Below, piece by piece: positions 27,401 through 39,558 of a DNA stretch of 64,000 nt (its first letter is position 1; the number at the start of each line of letters is the position of its first letter). This stretch comes from Rotaria sp. Silwood1 (taxonomy: Eukaryota; Rotifera; Eurotatoria; Philodinida; Philodinidae): the NCBI GenBank assembly GCA_905250075.1, contig CAJNOP010000022.1, positions 922,152 through 986,151 of the forward strand, in the 5' to 3' direction. The position numbers and the translations under genes are program-made. Below the pieces are notes generated by a model. The model had not been told where the DNA came from. It saw only the letters and a program-made list of their open reading frames with translations, and ran no database searches.

Positions 27401-28012
27401 GAACAATTTTTGATAAATGATATTTCAATTCGTCAAATTATTGAACAACAACATATTGGTACATCAAATACAACAGCGACAGTTGGCAATAATCCTTCAA
27501 CGACAATTCCGAAGACGGTAAATTAAGAATATTTTTGATTGTTAGTTGTTTTTTTTTTAAATATAATTTATTCAGGTGTCAATGCCATCAATTGGTTCGA
27601 CTGCTGTTCCTCAACGTACATTATCGAAAAATAATATTCGAAAAAAGTCACTACGAAATGTTGTTAAACAAACAGTTGAATCACAAGTTAGCAAAAGTCG
27701 TCATGATGAAATTGATGAAGATACACTTGAATTTACTCAAATAGAAAATATTAAACATATTAATGGATTACCACGGGTAATATATAATTCAAACTTTATT
27801 TATTTATTTCCCTATGTTTTATGTATTTAAGATTGTAACATCAACACCTAAAAGTGGAAAGAATAATAATAACAGTCATACGGTTGTTGATGTAGGTCGA
27901 AATAAAAATAATGATCCTATTCAAAAGCGTCGTCCGTCTAAACGATTAGTATGCTATAATAATATAAATAAATAATTTTATCTCTTGTTTTTAGATTCCA
28001 ACTCGTCGATGA
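24471..28012 (+). CDS. PRC1/Ase1/MAP65 microtubule-bundling protein
   Basis: Twelve exons: 24471-24596, 24669-24794, 24848-25016, 25080-25144, 25195-25365, 25423-25578, 26851-26989, 27048-27184, 27251-27517, 27576-27776, 27832-27948, 27995-28012. They join in phase to 563 residues (human PRC1 620). PRC1 cross-links antiparallel microtubules in the spindle midzone and recruits kinesins for cytokinesis. The first 330 residues are heptad-rich coiled coil (dimerisation and spectrin-like repeats), including RLTTIKSYRNRLNDLCNRL, which matches the PRC1 helix before its LCSEL motif. The MAP65 core follows (AARFHERGYSAVKEQAERKR). A basic, Ser/Thr-rich tail (FTQIENI, STPKSGK, KRRPSKR) ends in PTRR and suits Cdk-regulated microtubule binding. 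The start is only 87 bases after the dehydrogenase stop, and an acceptor-like TTTTTGTTAG lies 37 bases upstream. Intron 6 is 1,272 bases. AATAAA at 28141-28146. Confidence 0.88.
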
Positions 28013-31000
28013 ATCTATATTAAATATTTATATTTCTTTCTCTTTATTAATACAAATTCTATAGATTAATTGTGGTTTTGAATTCATTTATGGATATATA
28101 TATCTCTTTGGTTAAATTTGTCAGATTTTTTGATATTATAAATAAAAGTCAGATATTTGTCTATATAACAATGATAAATTGCACTTCATCTATTTGAAAT
28201 AATTATTATTAATTCAAAAATAAAATAATCTAAAAGTAATCATTATTAATTGAATCATTTCAAAATTTGGATTCAATTCTAAATGACTTACACTTGACTT
28301 TTAGATTATCATAACTGTACAGGTTATTAATATAACAAAGATCTGAAATTTACACTGAAGCAAAATATATGAATGTTCTAGTTTAACTAAAATTTTCATT
28401 TCATTGAATTGAATTGTAATAACTTGACAAGAATAGAAAGTTATCGTAATGCACTGATTCAAGATGCACCTCTTTCATTAGAGCTATCCAAAAAATGTCG
28501 AACAATAGTTTAACTTTTGACGATAGTTACAGGTACAAACCTGCTGATTGAGCTGTCATTACTGTTATGACACAAAATTTTTCGACATTTCGCATCACTT
28601 TTTGGATATGTTGCCGTCTGATCTCTTGTCAATAAGTTCTCTATCATCGTTTTCTCTTTTGTGTATTTCAAAACTAAGACAGTTTGTTAAAAATGCATCG
28701 ATTTACATGTTTAATGATACTACTATTATTTCCAATTTTTAAAATAGGATATCAGTGTTCGAAATGTGATAAAAGACAATAAGATCGTTTTTCTCCGCAT
28801 TTTTTTTTTACAAAAAGTTTTCGATTTTGGTTGACAACTACGGTTCATTTTTGCAATTATTAAAAACTAAATAACATCTATTAATATAGAATATATGAAA
28901 ACGTAAAATAGATTTGATCATTTTATATTTGAGAAATTTTCTTCCGAGCTTTAGAGGACAAGGTGTACACGAAGAGTTAGAACTAGTTGACAAGAAGAGA
29001 TTGTAATTATCAACTACTGCTCAAATGAATTTTATTTCAAAATAAATTTTTCTCATCACTTCATCATTTTTTTTTTAAACTTGTGTATTAATCGATATGA
29101 TTTTGTTACAATAATTATGTTATTCATTGATCTTTCTTTTGAATTCATCTGAAGAATCTAATTTTATTTTAAGAGAACATTTCTTTTCACAAAATTATTT
29201 TATCATTATTTCATCCGATATTTCGAACATTGAAACTAAAACATTTCTTTAGCAAATCGTGAGTAAAATTTTAACTATAAATATGTCAGTTTTTTTCAAA
29301 TTATGTTTATTCACATTCTATCTAAATATATTAATATTTGTTTCGAATAAAAGATAGTTTTTGTTCAATTTCTTTTAGTTTGTGATCTAGGATAGCACAT
29401 GTTTACATTACACGAAAAAAAAAAAAGTGTTAACATACAATGACAAGCACACATTTCTTGGTTTTTAATACATGCAAGATTTCGAACTCAATATACAACA
29501 AAGAACGAACGAGTGAAAAAAAAACATGAAACGAATCGGAAAAATAGTACCTATAAAGAGTTAATAAAGAAAAAAAAGAAACTGATCACTATATTATAAG
29601 ATATCTACACTGGCAACAAATGACAATTAGTTAATATTGTTGTGTCAACAACCGGAAAGAAAATGAATAATCTATTTAGATAGGAATACATTAAGGCATA
29701 AAGTTTATTTGAATAGATATGGATCACAACCATTTGCATTAATCCATAACACTAAAACAACATGAAATAACATAAAATATTTAAAGAATGTATATGTGTA
29801 TTGTTTTCAACACTTCTATTCTATTCGAAATCTAAATATCTTATTGATGAAAATTCTGATCAGATCTCTATGAGATTCCGAAACTTAGATGTTGTCTCGA
29901 TCAGAATTCAAAATTTAAATTGAATCAATATTTTTCAATTGTCTCAATTTCATTATCGATAAGTAACGAGTAGGCCATAATGAATCGGACTATATGTAAA
30001 TGCAATGTTCCTCTCAAAATATTTATACGTACATCAAAAATAAAGAGAATATCTAACTTTACAAAGATAAGCACTTTACTCTAAAAAAATTTATGCCTTT
30101 GCTTGACAATTCAAACATTTACATACTCTATGCATTCTCATTGCTATCTATCGTGGTTTCTGCTTTGCAAAAAATATGAAAGATCTCGACAGTAAGGAGT
30201 TTTATATCAAAAGATAGCAACTTTTGTTCTCTATGTGGTTGATTCAATTTCAAATGTCAAAGATTTACTGCAGAGTTGAGAATACATTCCATGGTTTCGA
30301 TTGAGTTGAACTTTAATTGCAAAGCCTTTATTTAGATATCTACAAGACCGTGTAGCTCAATGAATCGCAGTACAACATGTGTTCGCTTAGAGTCGCGCAA
30401 ATCGAGCAGACTTAAAACCGATGTAAAATTTTGTTTTTGTTTTTCATTTATTCTATTCTGAATTTTTTGTCATAAAATTATCGTTTAAACTGCTAAAGGA
30501 TGAGTGATTTCATTAAGAATATTTTCGATTGTTTTTAATTCCGCAGGAAGACTTTACAATTAGAGCTCGACGTCTACAAAATTACTCGAAATCAGAAATC
30601 TCTAGAATGAACAAATAAAGATTTCTTGGCATCAATTTAAGAATATTTGAATCTATATGATGATTTAACAGTTTTGGTTTCAAGAAATTTTAAAAAGTCG
30701 GTACAACTTTTTTTTGAAACCGCTGAACTCTATTTACAGTGTATCTTAATGTGCTAGTTATTTTGAAATTTCAAAAAAAGTTCAATGTATAAGTAAAGTA
30801 CACAGTTTTGTAGAGATTGAAAAAAATTCATTTACAATTAGTCGGATTCATAATGATTTACTTGTTAGATATGGTTAAGATCAAATGAATTCCATAGTTT
30901 ATTTTCATCATGAATATTATGTAAATGCTTGGTTATCTAAAACTTGCATCTATTACTAAATGATACTTTTTTTTAAAATTCGATGCATTGTATCATTTGT

Positions 31001-31050
31001 TTTCAAATATGTATAAATCATTTTTCATCTATTTTCTTCTAATATCTTAC
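28013..31050. other. Convergent intergenic region between PRC1 and MAF1
   Basis: Three kilobases hold the 3' ends of two convergent genes. No open frame here looks coding. The last codons of MAF1 must lie near its left end of the gene. A possible tiny terminal exon at 30956-30965 would close the frame as Gly-Ile-Ile-stop, but its acceptor is A-rich and weak. Confidence 0.45.
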
Positions 31051-31972
31051 CCTTCAAATGTCACATAATTATTCAATTCTAACGGTTCATCTTCTTCATT
31101 GTCGCCATCATTTGATGTTTTACAATCTGCTCGACATGTAAGGAAAAGAACACGACGAAGTTTTTTATTATGAAAAAAGAAATTAAATGACCAAATAATT
31201 CCACTTTCAGAAAATGGATCCGATGTTCCATCCGGACGATAACTATTGTTTAAAGAAAAAAATAATAACATAAATTATCATTTTTTTTTTTCTTTGCAAT
31301 TATTTAATTACCTAAATATTTCACTTTCTTTTATATTGATTTCTTCATCAATTACTGACCATAATTTTGATGACAACGATCGATAATAATCACCCATAAC
31401 TGATATGAATCGTGAATCAACAGCATTTTTAACCAACTATAGTCAAATATAAGGAAATAAAATTATCTTTAATAGACAGCAACACACCTCTAAATTAGTC
31501 TCTCGACTAAAATCTTGACTTGTACAAGAACTAAATTCATAATCTGGTTGAAATGATGCATTTAATGTTGATATAAGAAAAATAAGAGTTTTTCGTGGTA
31601 TTGTTTTATTTAAGGGCGATTCATCATCACTTGATATTGATCGAGCCATTGGATTTGTATGTATGATTTGTATTGGAGAATTTAATAAACTATAATTATA
31701 TACAGGTGATTGAGTTTGTGATGGGCCAAGAATTTCAAGATCATGTGGTGATGTGCCAGGTTCATTTCGTAATTGTTTATATAATTTTTTTGGATCACCG
31801 GCCATTTTACATGAATAACTTTCCACACTAATTTCATTACAAAAAAAAAGCAAACATGATTGGATAAAAATATAGTTTTATTGACATACCGAGTTATGAT
31901 ATCACAAGCAGGTGTTTCAAAAGATAGAGTGGAACTAATAGCATCCAGATTCGAATTTTCTAATAATTTCAT
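31051..31972 (-). CDS. MAF1: MAF1, repressor of RNA polymerase III (last exon unresolved)
   Basis: Four exons on the minus strand (31972-31890, 31827-31488, 31436-31312, 31242-31051) join in phase. MAF1 binds Pol III under stress or TOR inhibition and shuts down tRNA and 5S transcription. The N terminus MKLLENSNLDAISSTLSFET matches the animal start MKLLENS. It is followed by VESYSCKMAGDPK, the conserved A box, then a Ser/Thr-rich variable linker. RKTLIFLISTLNASF, PDYEFSSC and LWSVIDEEI match the B box, and SYRPDGTSDPFSESGIIWSFNFFFHNKKLRR the C box. The linker (about residues 45-90) is where TORC1 or PKA sites sit in relatives, and ARSISSDDES is a candidate phosphosite. The last visible exon ends at a GG/gtaag donor in phase 2, so at least one more short exon lies to the left. 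The visible length is 246 residues. Confidence 0.93.
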
Positions 31973-32881
31973 TTTATTAATAATAGCAAATTATTATGAA
32001 ATATTTTCAATAATAATGAAGGAATTTTACTAGAAATGAAAACAGATGAAAATGATTAGGATTATTTATATGGTTTTTTTGTTTATTTACTTTTTAGATG
32101 CGTGTTGTTGTTTTATTTGACAGATGACATGATTTGTGTCGCCATCTAGAAAAGAAATAATTATGCGTGTAGAAAAAAATTAATTTTTATTGTCTATCAA
32201 AAGAAATAATTAATTAAAGTATTTTATTTAAGAATAATTAAATAAAGGTGGTTACTATACATTAAGTATAATGTGATGGTAGATTTTGGCATGAAAAAAA
32301 AAATGTCCTAATTTCTGTATATTCCATATTTTATAGATTGAGAAATATAATCAAAGTGACTTTTCCTCCTAATTTCACACCAGAGATCTACAACCTGATC
32401 TAACTTGCGGATGGGTGCAGATGAAACTTTCAAAACTAACAGGTTCTTTGTTTTGTCTAATGCAATCTACCGTTCTCTATGAGCTTTTGGAGGACTGATG
32501 TAAAAACAATGTACGATGAAGCTGTCAGCTCATATTGTCTCTAGATATCTTAGTAATGGTTCAAACAATTCTGAAGTGGTTGTATAACTTTGTGTTCTTC
32601 TATAGACTATGAAGAAGTATATTACAGCACAGACATATTATTTTATTGACATACTTCAAAATTAATGTGAAATTCTAATGGATGTTTTAATGTCCGTTTC
32701 TTCGGCCTTTGTTTTTTTTAATGAAAGATTCTCTTTTCATTTTCTACAAAACGGTATGTTTCTTATCAATATTACTAACATCCGTAATTTTACAAGCCAT
32801 GCATTAAACAAACCATCAAACGTGAACAATTTTGTAAAACAATTTTTTTATTAAATTATTTTGATTGCATTATTTAGTTTT

Positions 32882-33239
32882 TGTCTACCGATTTGTCTCA
32901 AATTAAATATTTCCATATATTTGAATCTCGATAATACGACGGTCAATCGTTCTTGATGATGAAAGAGGGAAAATTATCTTGGCATCACTATTGCGTGAGT
33001 TGATGAACCTGCAGCTTCGCACTATCACCTACTGAAATGTCTTGTTACTTAGTCGAAAATGATCATCGACGTCAGATTGAACATTTTAGTAGACGGTAGT
33101 GCGAAGCTACCGATCCATCAACTTACATAACAGTAGTGCCAAGATACGTTTCCCGCTTTCATTGTCGAGAACCATCAACTACCGGATAGTCTACATTTCA
33201 GTCCATTGGACTATGCAATTTGAGACAAATTCATAGATT
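32882..33239. repeat. Foldback (inverted-repeat) element, MITE-like
   Basis: Two arms of about 150 bases are imperfect reverse complements. The left arm runs from ATTTGTCTCAAATT (32891-32904) through ATCTTGGCA, TGAGTTGATG and CAGCTTCGCACTA to CCTACTGAAATG (33028-33039). The right arm mirrors it from CATTTTAGTAG (33082-33092) through TAGTGCGAAGCTACC, CATCAACTTA and TGCCAAGAT to AATTTGAGACAAAT (33217-33230). The roughly 40-base loop is 33040-33081. There is no coding capacity. I found no clear target-site duplication, so the exact ends are approximate. Confidence 0.7.
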
Positions 33240-33429
33240 TCACCAATTTCATGAAATATTTATTTGTTGCTAACTGTTATCAAAGTTTCATAATAATGCA
33301 TTGAAGTCGATTCTGTATAAACGTATACTTTAATATATCGATGATATATTAGTTAGAATTATCTGTGATTATTATTATTAAATTTGATATTTCCTAAATA
33401 TGCTTCATTACTGTAAAACTTTTACTATT

Positions 33430-33930
33430 TAACATTTGTTTAATGGGAACACCTCCTTACTCTGGATAGTAAACACTTTTTTGGCGTCCCTCTTGTTATT
33501 ACAACCTCCCTAATGTGGATATGTCTTTTTGATCTTTTTCTCTTTTCTGTCATATGTTTCGTATGTGCTACGATAATATGCATATTGTGTATGATTCGAC
33601 TGCTGTATGTATAAAGTAAAAAATGACATCATGACACGAACTTACTTTGCCAAAAAAATAAAATACTATTAATTCATGCTAATGAAGATGGTAATGATTT
33701 ATCACAAAACAAATTGGATGAAAAATATAATATTTCATTCAATTCTATAGCAAATATTTTAAAATATAAGACAGAATTTTTGAGTGATTATGAAATAAAT
33801 CAGCATCAAAATAATAGATAAAAATTAAAAGGTATCAATACACAAAAACTAGATGATTAAGTGTATAAATGGGTTGTACAATAAACTAAAAAAAAATTCC
33901 TTCGAAAGCAAAGAAGACAAAGCAACATTA
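33430..33930 (+). pseudogene. Decayed pogo/Tigger-like DDE transposase fragment
   Basis: From about 33668 a frame reads as a CENP-B/Tc5-type helix-turn-helix. It contains DLSQNKLDEKYNISFNSIAN, followed by ILKYKTEFLSDYE, which fits the pogo/Tigger pattern of a SQRK-A-YNI helix, then NIL-K and L-YE. In-frame stops then interrupt it (after HQNNR and again after KLDD), before a VYKWVVQ stretch that fits the LLKWF helix of the family. Upstream, at about 33439-33520, lies a GC-richer segment with CACCTCCTTACTCTGG and CAACCTCCCTAATGTGG, plausible terminal-repeat material. The catalytic DDE core is not visible. It is a dead relic. Confidence 0.5.
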
Positions 33931-33950
33931 GAAAATTCTTTTTAAAAACA

Positions 33951-34159
33951 CTTAAATTTTGTGTTGTACTTGAAAAACTTTTTAATTCAAATCATTCAGA
34001 TGAAATTAGACGAGCAGGAGAATAGATAGACAGGCTTTTGTCTGTGACTAATATAGAAGCAGATTTTGTACAAGGTTTTCTTTATCACACAACAAACCAT
34101 ACTTCAACTTTCTCAAGTGAACATGTTCGTATAGTGCACACTTCTGAATGGTCCTGATG
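33951..34159 (+). pseudogene. Coding-like remnant, unknown
   Basis: Directly after the transposase relic one frame stays open for about 70 codons except for a single in-frame TAG near 34023. It includes VVLEKLFNSNHSDEIRRAGE and then NIEADFVQGFLYHTTNHTS. The composition is protein-like, but I do not recognise the family. It could be a downstream part of the same dead element or an unrelated gene fragment. Confidence 0.25.
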
Positions 34160-35352
34160 TTGTTCACAATAGAGAGATTTTACTACAATATGCCTGTTAA
34201 TTGATTGAATACATGTTTTTTTTATAATTGTTAATAATGAACTGATCATAAGCAAGGCTGATAGCTCTGAAGGATGGTTTCATTAATCTATTCATTATAT
34301 ATTGATTAATTTCAAATGAATTCTAAATACGGTCAGCATTAAATTCATCGTTTTCGAGCTCTTGGTTTATGTCGTTAAGCACATATTTGCTTCATCTCAA
34401 GTATCAGTTAATATAACGTTTCAAAGTGTTCACGTATTAACATTATTTAATCCTCCATAATACAATCTTAATCAGATATGATAATAAGAAATCATCAGAG
34501 AGTATAGTAGAACAAGGAGAAAAGCAAAAGAGAATGATAAAAATCGTAGACACCTATTCACACATGACGATAGGTTATTAAGGGCAAAAAATAAGTATTT
34601 TTGAAGAATACTATCAAATGATAACTATATCAACAACCAAGATATGTTCAGATGTCCAAAAAAAAAAGTGTGATTCTCTATCAACGAAAATTTCTATCGA
34701 AGCATAGTAATCCATCAAAAACAACAGCCAGCAACTTACGGAAACTTAACAAGAAGTTCCGCTAATTTCCAAACTTTCCCAGTAACTTCCACCTATTCTG
34801 CAGCTATTTTTTCGTTGCTCTGCAAATGCTAAATGATACAACAGAACACAAAATACTCTTTGGCATTCTGATTGTCTTCAATCTGAAGACGTCTGGATCA
34901 ATTGGGTTAATCTCCACCATAACGTTTGTCTTTAAGAATCAACAGAATATGTGAATAATGTAAGAAAAGAGGAACGCATTGTTATCGAGCAGTTTCGATC
35001 CAACTGATCGATATGAATAAAATTTTTCTTCTTTCCAACAATAGTCGCTATATTTACTATCGAACTACGAAGAACCAAACGTAGTTCGAATAAAGCATGA
35101 ACTAGAGGGCAAATATCTTAACAATATCAAAAGAAGATCGTAAGAATTATCTATACATGATGACAGAAAAGGAAAAAAAGAAAAAAACCAAATATAACTC
35201 ATTCACATTATGACACGGATATGAAAATTATAGATAAGACAACGAATCCGTTTTATCGTACTACCCAACAAAGAAGGAGAAAAAGAAACAGTTGTATTGT
35301 ATAAGAACAAAAAAATATACTTGGATATTTCCAAGTTTTAAAGTGACTCTCG

Positions 35353-35358
35353 TATAAA
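35353..35358 (+). promoter_or_regulatory. TATA box of the secreted Cys/Ala-rich protein gene
   Basis: TATAAA lies 74 bases upstream of the start codon at 35427, in the context CTCGTATAAATTGG. The distance suits a short 5' leader starting around 35383. Confidence 0.5.
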
Positions 35359-35426
35359 TTGGTGGTTAAAAAACAACGTGTACTTGCTTCTCATTCAAAA
35401 AAAGGGCATTTTACACACACAACAAT

Positions 35427-35766
35427 ATGATAACATATCGACTATTATTTACATTACTTCTCCTTATAAATTTGTATGTCTCAACGTGTCATGGTGGAGC
35501 TGCTGGTTTTGCTGCTGGACTAGTTTCTTGTAATGCTGGTTGTCAGGCTGCTTACTGGGCTTGTATAGCGGCAGGCGGTTCTCTTTCATGTAAGTGTATA
35601 CAGTTTTTCTTCCAGAGCCAGTGTATTTTATTATTATTATTTCTGTTTAGCACTCATTACCGGTGGTTTAGCTCTCCCCGGTGTTGTAGGAGCTTGTACA
35701 GTTGGAGAAGCTGCCTGCATGGCAGCATGTGTGGCAACTTTTACTGTGGCTACTGGACCGATTTAA
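35427..35766 (+). CDS. Small secreted Cys/Ala-rich protein
   Basis: Two exons (35427-35589, 35651-35766) join in phase 1 to 92 residues. Residues 1-20 or so are a clear signal peptide (LLFTLLLLINLYVSTCHG). The mature part is Gly/Ala-rich with ordered cysteines: SCNAGCQAAYWACIAAGG, a hydrophobic Gly-rich turn (ITGGLALPGVVG), then ACTVGEAACMAACVA and a short ATGPI end. This C-x3-C-x5-C ... C-x6-C-x3-C spacing matches a widespread but, to my knowledge, functionally uncharacterised group of small secreted proteins in fungi, oomycetes and invertebrates, which share a CNAGC-like start, a CMAAC-like end and a terminal TP/TGP. The function is unknown; candidates are a pore-forming or antimicrobial peptide or a cuticle component. 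A TATA box lies 74 bases upstream, which suggests regulated expression. Confidence 0.8.
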
Positions 35767-37652
35767 AGTTATTTATTTAAACAATAGACTACTTGGTTTT
35801 TTTAAATATTTACTATATATAATCAAGAAATGTTGTCACTTCTGTTTGATGCTTTTTTTTACTTCTGATAATCATTGAAAGATCTTAAATTGTTTAACAT
35901 CTTCAGGAGGTGGGTGTGAAAGATTTATAGCTATCACAATACTAGATATTTCGATATAGCTGAAACTTATCATTTTATCAAGTGATACAGAATACTCGTA
36001 TAGAAAATTCATCAAAAAATAGATCGATTTATCTCTTAACAGTGAAAAGACAAGTTGAATCTGCTAGTCTCAACTTTTTCTTCTCAGTAATCGACTACGT
36101 CCAAAATGAAATAACAATAGAAGAACAAATGAGTAAATATGCTTGGATAAAAGTTATTAAAGAAACGCAGAGTTAACTTCACCGATAAATTTCATGTTAT
36201 TTATTGAACTATTAATATTTATCAGGGCTCCGGATTATATATACTAAGCATAAAAGCGATAAAAATTTCAATAGAAAAGCCATCAATGAAAGTTTAAATT
36301 AAAAAGTCGACCTAATCCTAATAATAAAGATCAAAATTAAAATACAAATAAGCACCAGAGCAATGGTACATTATTTATAAAATATATATCAAAAGAAAAA
36401 TCCATTTTAAATAGAGAAAGCAATTTTTGAATTATAAAATAAGCAGAAGTTATTTTTTAATCGATAGATAGAGAATTGTTCGATTTTACTGTATATGACA
36501 TGTTATTGTGACTTGTAATAATATTGAACAGTAATGGCTACTGTAGCAGTAATTTCTTCATATCTTGTTGCATTTTCTTTTATCATTTTTCGATAAGAAA
36601 GTAGATGTTGTATATTATTATACACTGAAAAGATTAAAACCACTAGGAATTAAACTTTGTTCTGATCTTCAATTTACTTTTCTTATTCTCATATCTGATT
36701 AAGATTAATGACGAGTAAATATTTCATGAGATTGATGAAAGAAGTTGTCATACAAAACCTGAATGATGCGTTCACAATAATTTCATAAAAGTATTTTTTT
36801 ACAAAATAGTTCATGTTTGATGCATGTTCAGTAAAATTACGGATGTCATTAACATATTAATAAGAATTTCACTGTTTTTCACACAATTAATAGACGAGCC
36901 TTTGAAAAGAAAACAAAACGTGAAGAAATGGATATTAAAAGAGAGATCATTCAAATATAGAAAGACTCATTCTTCTTAGAACACTCTTTACTACGATGAT
37001 ATTCAACATATAGGAGTGTGTTGTATGATCATGATTGAAAAATAGAACTCCCGAATCGTCTTTTAATGTAATTGATATTCTTGGAATCAAACGAAACTGA
37101 ATTTTTTTACAAGCTGAATCGTCTCATTTTATAAAGAATGATTAAAAACTTAATTTTGTTTTTGTTGAAAGATTTAAAAGAACTATGGGAAAGATGTTTT
37201 GAAAAACCTGTGACGATGACTATTGGATGTATGGCATCTGAACGAAATACAATAGAAATTAAGAAATTTGTGTAAAACAAGAGATTATAAATATAAAAGT
37301 CTAATGAATTCCTTATAAATGAAAGTCTACTCAAATTCCGAATGTGAGTTCAAGTCCTTCTACAAATTGAATCGATTGATTATCAGACTTGTACACTGAT
37401 ATAAATCACTATGATATGAAAAGATATTATACCGATTGTTTGTTTCTTATGATGAAAACTGCAGATTGATAGTTTTTTTTTGAATCAGAATTATTTACAA
37501 GAAAAAAAATCAACACTGTTCTTCTATTGTGAAATAGATCATAGATGATCGTTTTATTTCAAAAAGAAATATGTTTGTTGATTGTGAAAAATTTCAATAA
37601 TTGTCTTTCTTTTTTTTTTAAATTAAACTTTTGATACAATATTCAGTAATAT
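35767..37652. other. Intergenic, no gene recognised
   Basis: This AT-rich spacer holds the 3' end of the secreted-protein gene and the 3' side of the tetraspanin gene. Short frames (for example 35982-36176 and a 20-codon hydrophobic frame near 36537-36599) are not supported. Confidence 0.45.
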
Positions 37653-38453
37653 TCATGATGTCAATGTTTTCATAATGTTGTCATTTGTTATTGTATTTAT
37701 ATGCATGCTGCTCTTTTGTCTCAAAATCATCTTAAATGGGCGAGTTTGCAAAAGAATTTCACTATAAAATTGTTGTAAAGTTCTTCTTGGTGATATACTA
37801 AATTGTTCACTTATTTTTTCGATTCGATAATAATAAATCCAAGCAATAATAAGTAGAATACTTATTAAAAACCATGTTAACCAATAGATTATTTTTGTTA
37901 GAAGTGATATTAATTGAAATAATGGCCAACATGCTTTATTGTTATACTGTCTTTTTTTCTGACAATGATTAGGATAATGCTGTTGAAAATATAAAAAAGT
38001 TTTATCTAATAATGATCTATCTAACTGACAACATTTATCTATAAATTAACTTAATAGTTTTTTTTTTTTTGTTCGAGATTAATTATTGTTTTATCACTTA
38101 CAAATTTTTATTTGCATATTATATTTCAATTTAGTATGATTAGTAAAAATATCTTTTTCAAGATTTTGTCGAATATTATGTGTTAATGTTAGAGTTATAT
38201 ATAAAAAATAAATAAATGTACAAAAATGTACAATTGTTAAAAGTATTGTTGAATATATAAAAAGAACATTATGATTACGTAATTGTAAGCCTAAGAACAT
38301 TGTAAATTGAAAAATACATGCTAAAATACCAAAAATCATATTGAAAATATTAAAATGATTGAAGATAAAACCAAAGACAATCATAAATGGAATAAGAATA
38401 CTCGATATATAGTAGGTTATATACCATAGACGTAATAGATTATTATTGTTCAT
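37653..38453 (-). CDS. Tetraspanin-like four-helix membrane protein
   Basis: Two exons on the minus strand (38453-38102, 38038-37653) join in phase 1 to 245 residues, a typical tetraspanin length. Three membrane helices lie in exon 1 (about residues 10-32, 36-57 and 64-87), then an extracellular loop of about 75 residues, then a fourth helix (WLTWFLISILLIIAWIYYY). The loop carries a Cys-Cys pair right at the exon junction (YKCCQLD), followed by HCQKK and KACWPL, the Cys set expected for the tetraspanin large loop. The canonical CCG has Gln in place of Gly, and the small loop between helices 1 and 2 is very short. The cytoplasmic tail has MILRQKSS. It would organise membrane-protein complexes; partners are unknown. 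No family-specific signature lets me name the subgroup. Confidence 0.65.
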
Positions 38454-39558
38454 AATGGTATTACTATCGAAATAGACAACAAACTGAACAACATAGTTTT
38501 AATGAATGTTTCTTTTTCAATATAAATAAATTTGTATGTACCCGCCTTTGAATATAAAATTACAATACTTTGAATAATCCTTGAAATTCATCTGAATAAC
38601 GATTGATACCAAAGTAAATATAACATTTCATGTATATTTTTAAAATGATAGTTGAAATAGTTTGATGGAAGTATTTCATCTATTCAAACAATTGGCATCA
38701 TTATCCAAAGCAGTTACTTTATCTACCTGATAGCTAGTTTTAAGATTATTATTTTATGTAACATTCTATATTATGTTTGATGACGTCAAATATATTTATT
38801 AATGAAACATGTCAATAAAAATGTTTTATTTATTGATAATATCTTTGCTTTCCATTATCATGTATATTCATTAAGCAATAGATATGCAATATCTCAAATG
38901 ATCAACTATGAATAATAGTCATGTGCAAATAAAGAGATTAAATATAAATGTATTTGATAAATTTATGATATGATTATAGTTGGAATAGATTATAGCATAA
39001 GTAAAAAACGTACAATATTGATAAACTTGACTCATCATTAAATACAAAAATTGAATGAACATCGATTTTTTTCAATTTTATCAATTGTTCGAAAGGAGCA
39101 GAATATTTACTAGTTTCTTTTTCAAAACGATTCTTCAACTGAAATCGCCACAAGTTGTATCACAATTGAGAAAAACTTCTCTCTATCTTTTACTATTTCC
39201 TATTTTCGTCAAGAACTTCAAAGAAAACATTATCAAATTAAAATTTTATCTAAAACAAATTCTATAGAACAATTTTGTTAAATATTGAGTATTAGAAACG
39301 TTTTCTGGATACTAGACCGATCGTAACTATATTACTTATTGAATAGATTATAGCTTATTTCTAAAATCAAGCATATATCATTTCACATTCATAATGAATA
39401 TTTTCATAAAAACATAATCATCAATGCAAAATTAACTTCTATAATATATTTACTCTCTATAATCGATATCATTTCTTTCATTTTATCGAATTGTTTTGAA
39501 ATTTGTCAAAAAAAAAAAGATAGATATTCATGATGAGTTTTAAAATGCTTCAAATAAA
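38454..39558. other. Intergenic, no gene recognised
   Basis: AT-rich spacer upstream of the tetraspanin gene and downstream of the C7orf57-like gene, so it should contain the tetraspanin promoter. The frame at 39055-39267 has no recognisable features. Confidence 0.45.

Larger units (their letters stand above)
31973..35426. other. Intergenic region with decayed transposon material
   Basis: This 3.45 kb region separates MAF1 from the secreted Cys/Ala protein. It holds a foldback element (32882-33239), a broken pogo/Tigger-like transposase (about 33430-33930), and further coding-like but interrupted sequence to about 34160, all listed separately. From 34200 to 35340 I recognise nothing. Confidence 0.55.

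Noticed and set aside
30347-30412. tRNA-like stretch with TAGCTCAATG resembling box A
   Set aside because: The D-arm, T-arm and acceptor stems do not pair, and no good box B (GGTTCGA) follows at the right distance. At most it is a decayed tRNA-derived fragment.
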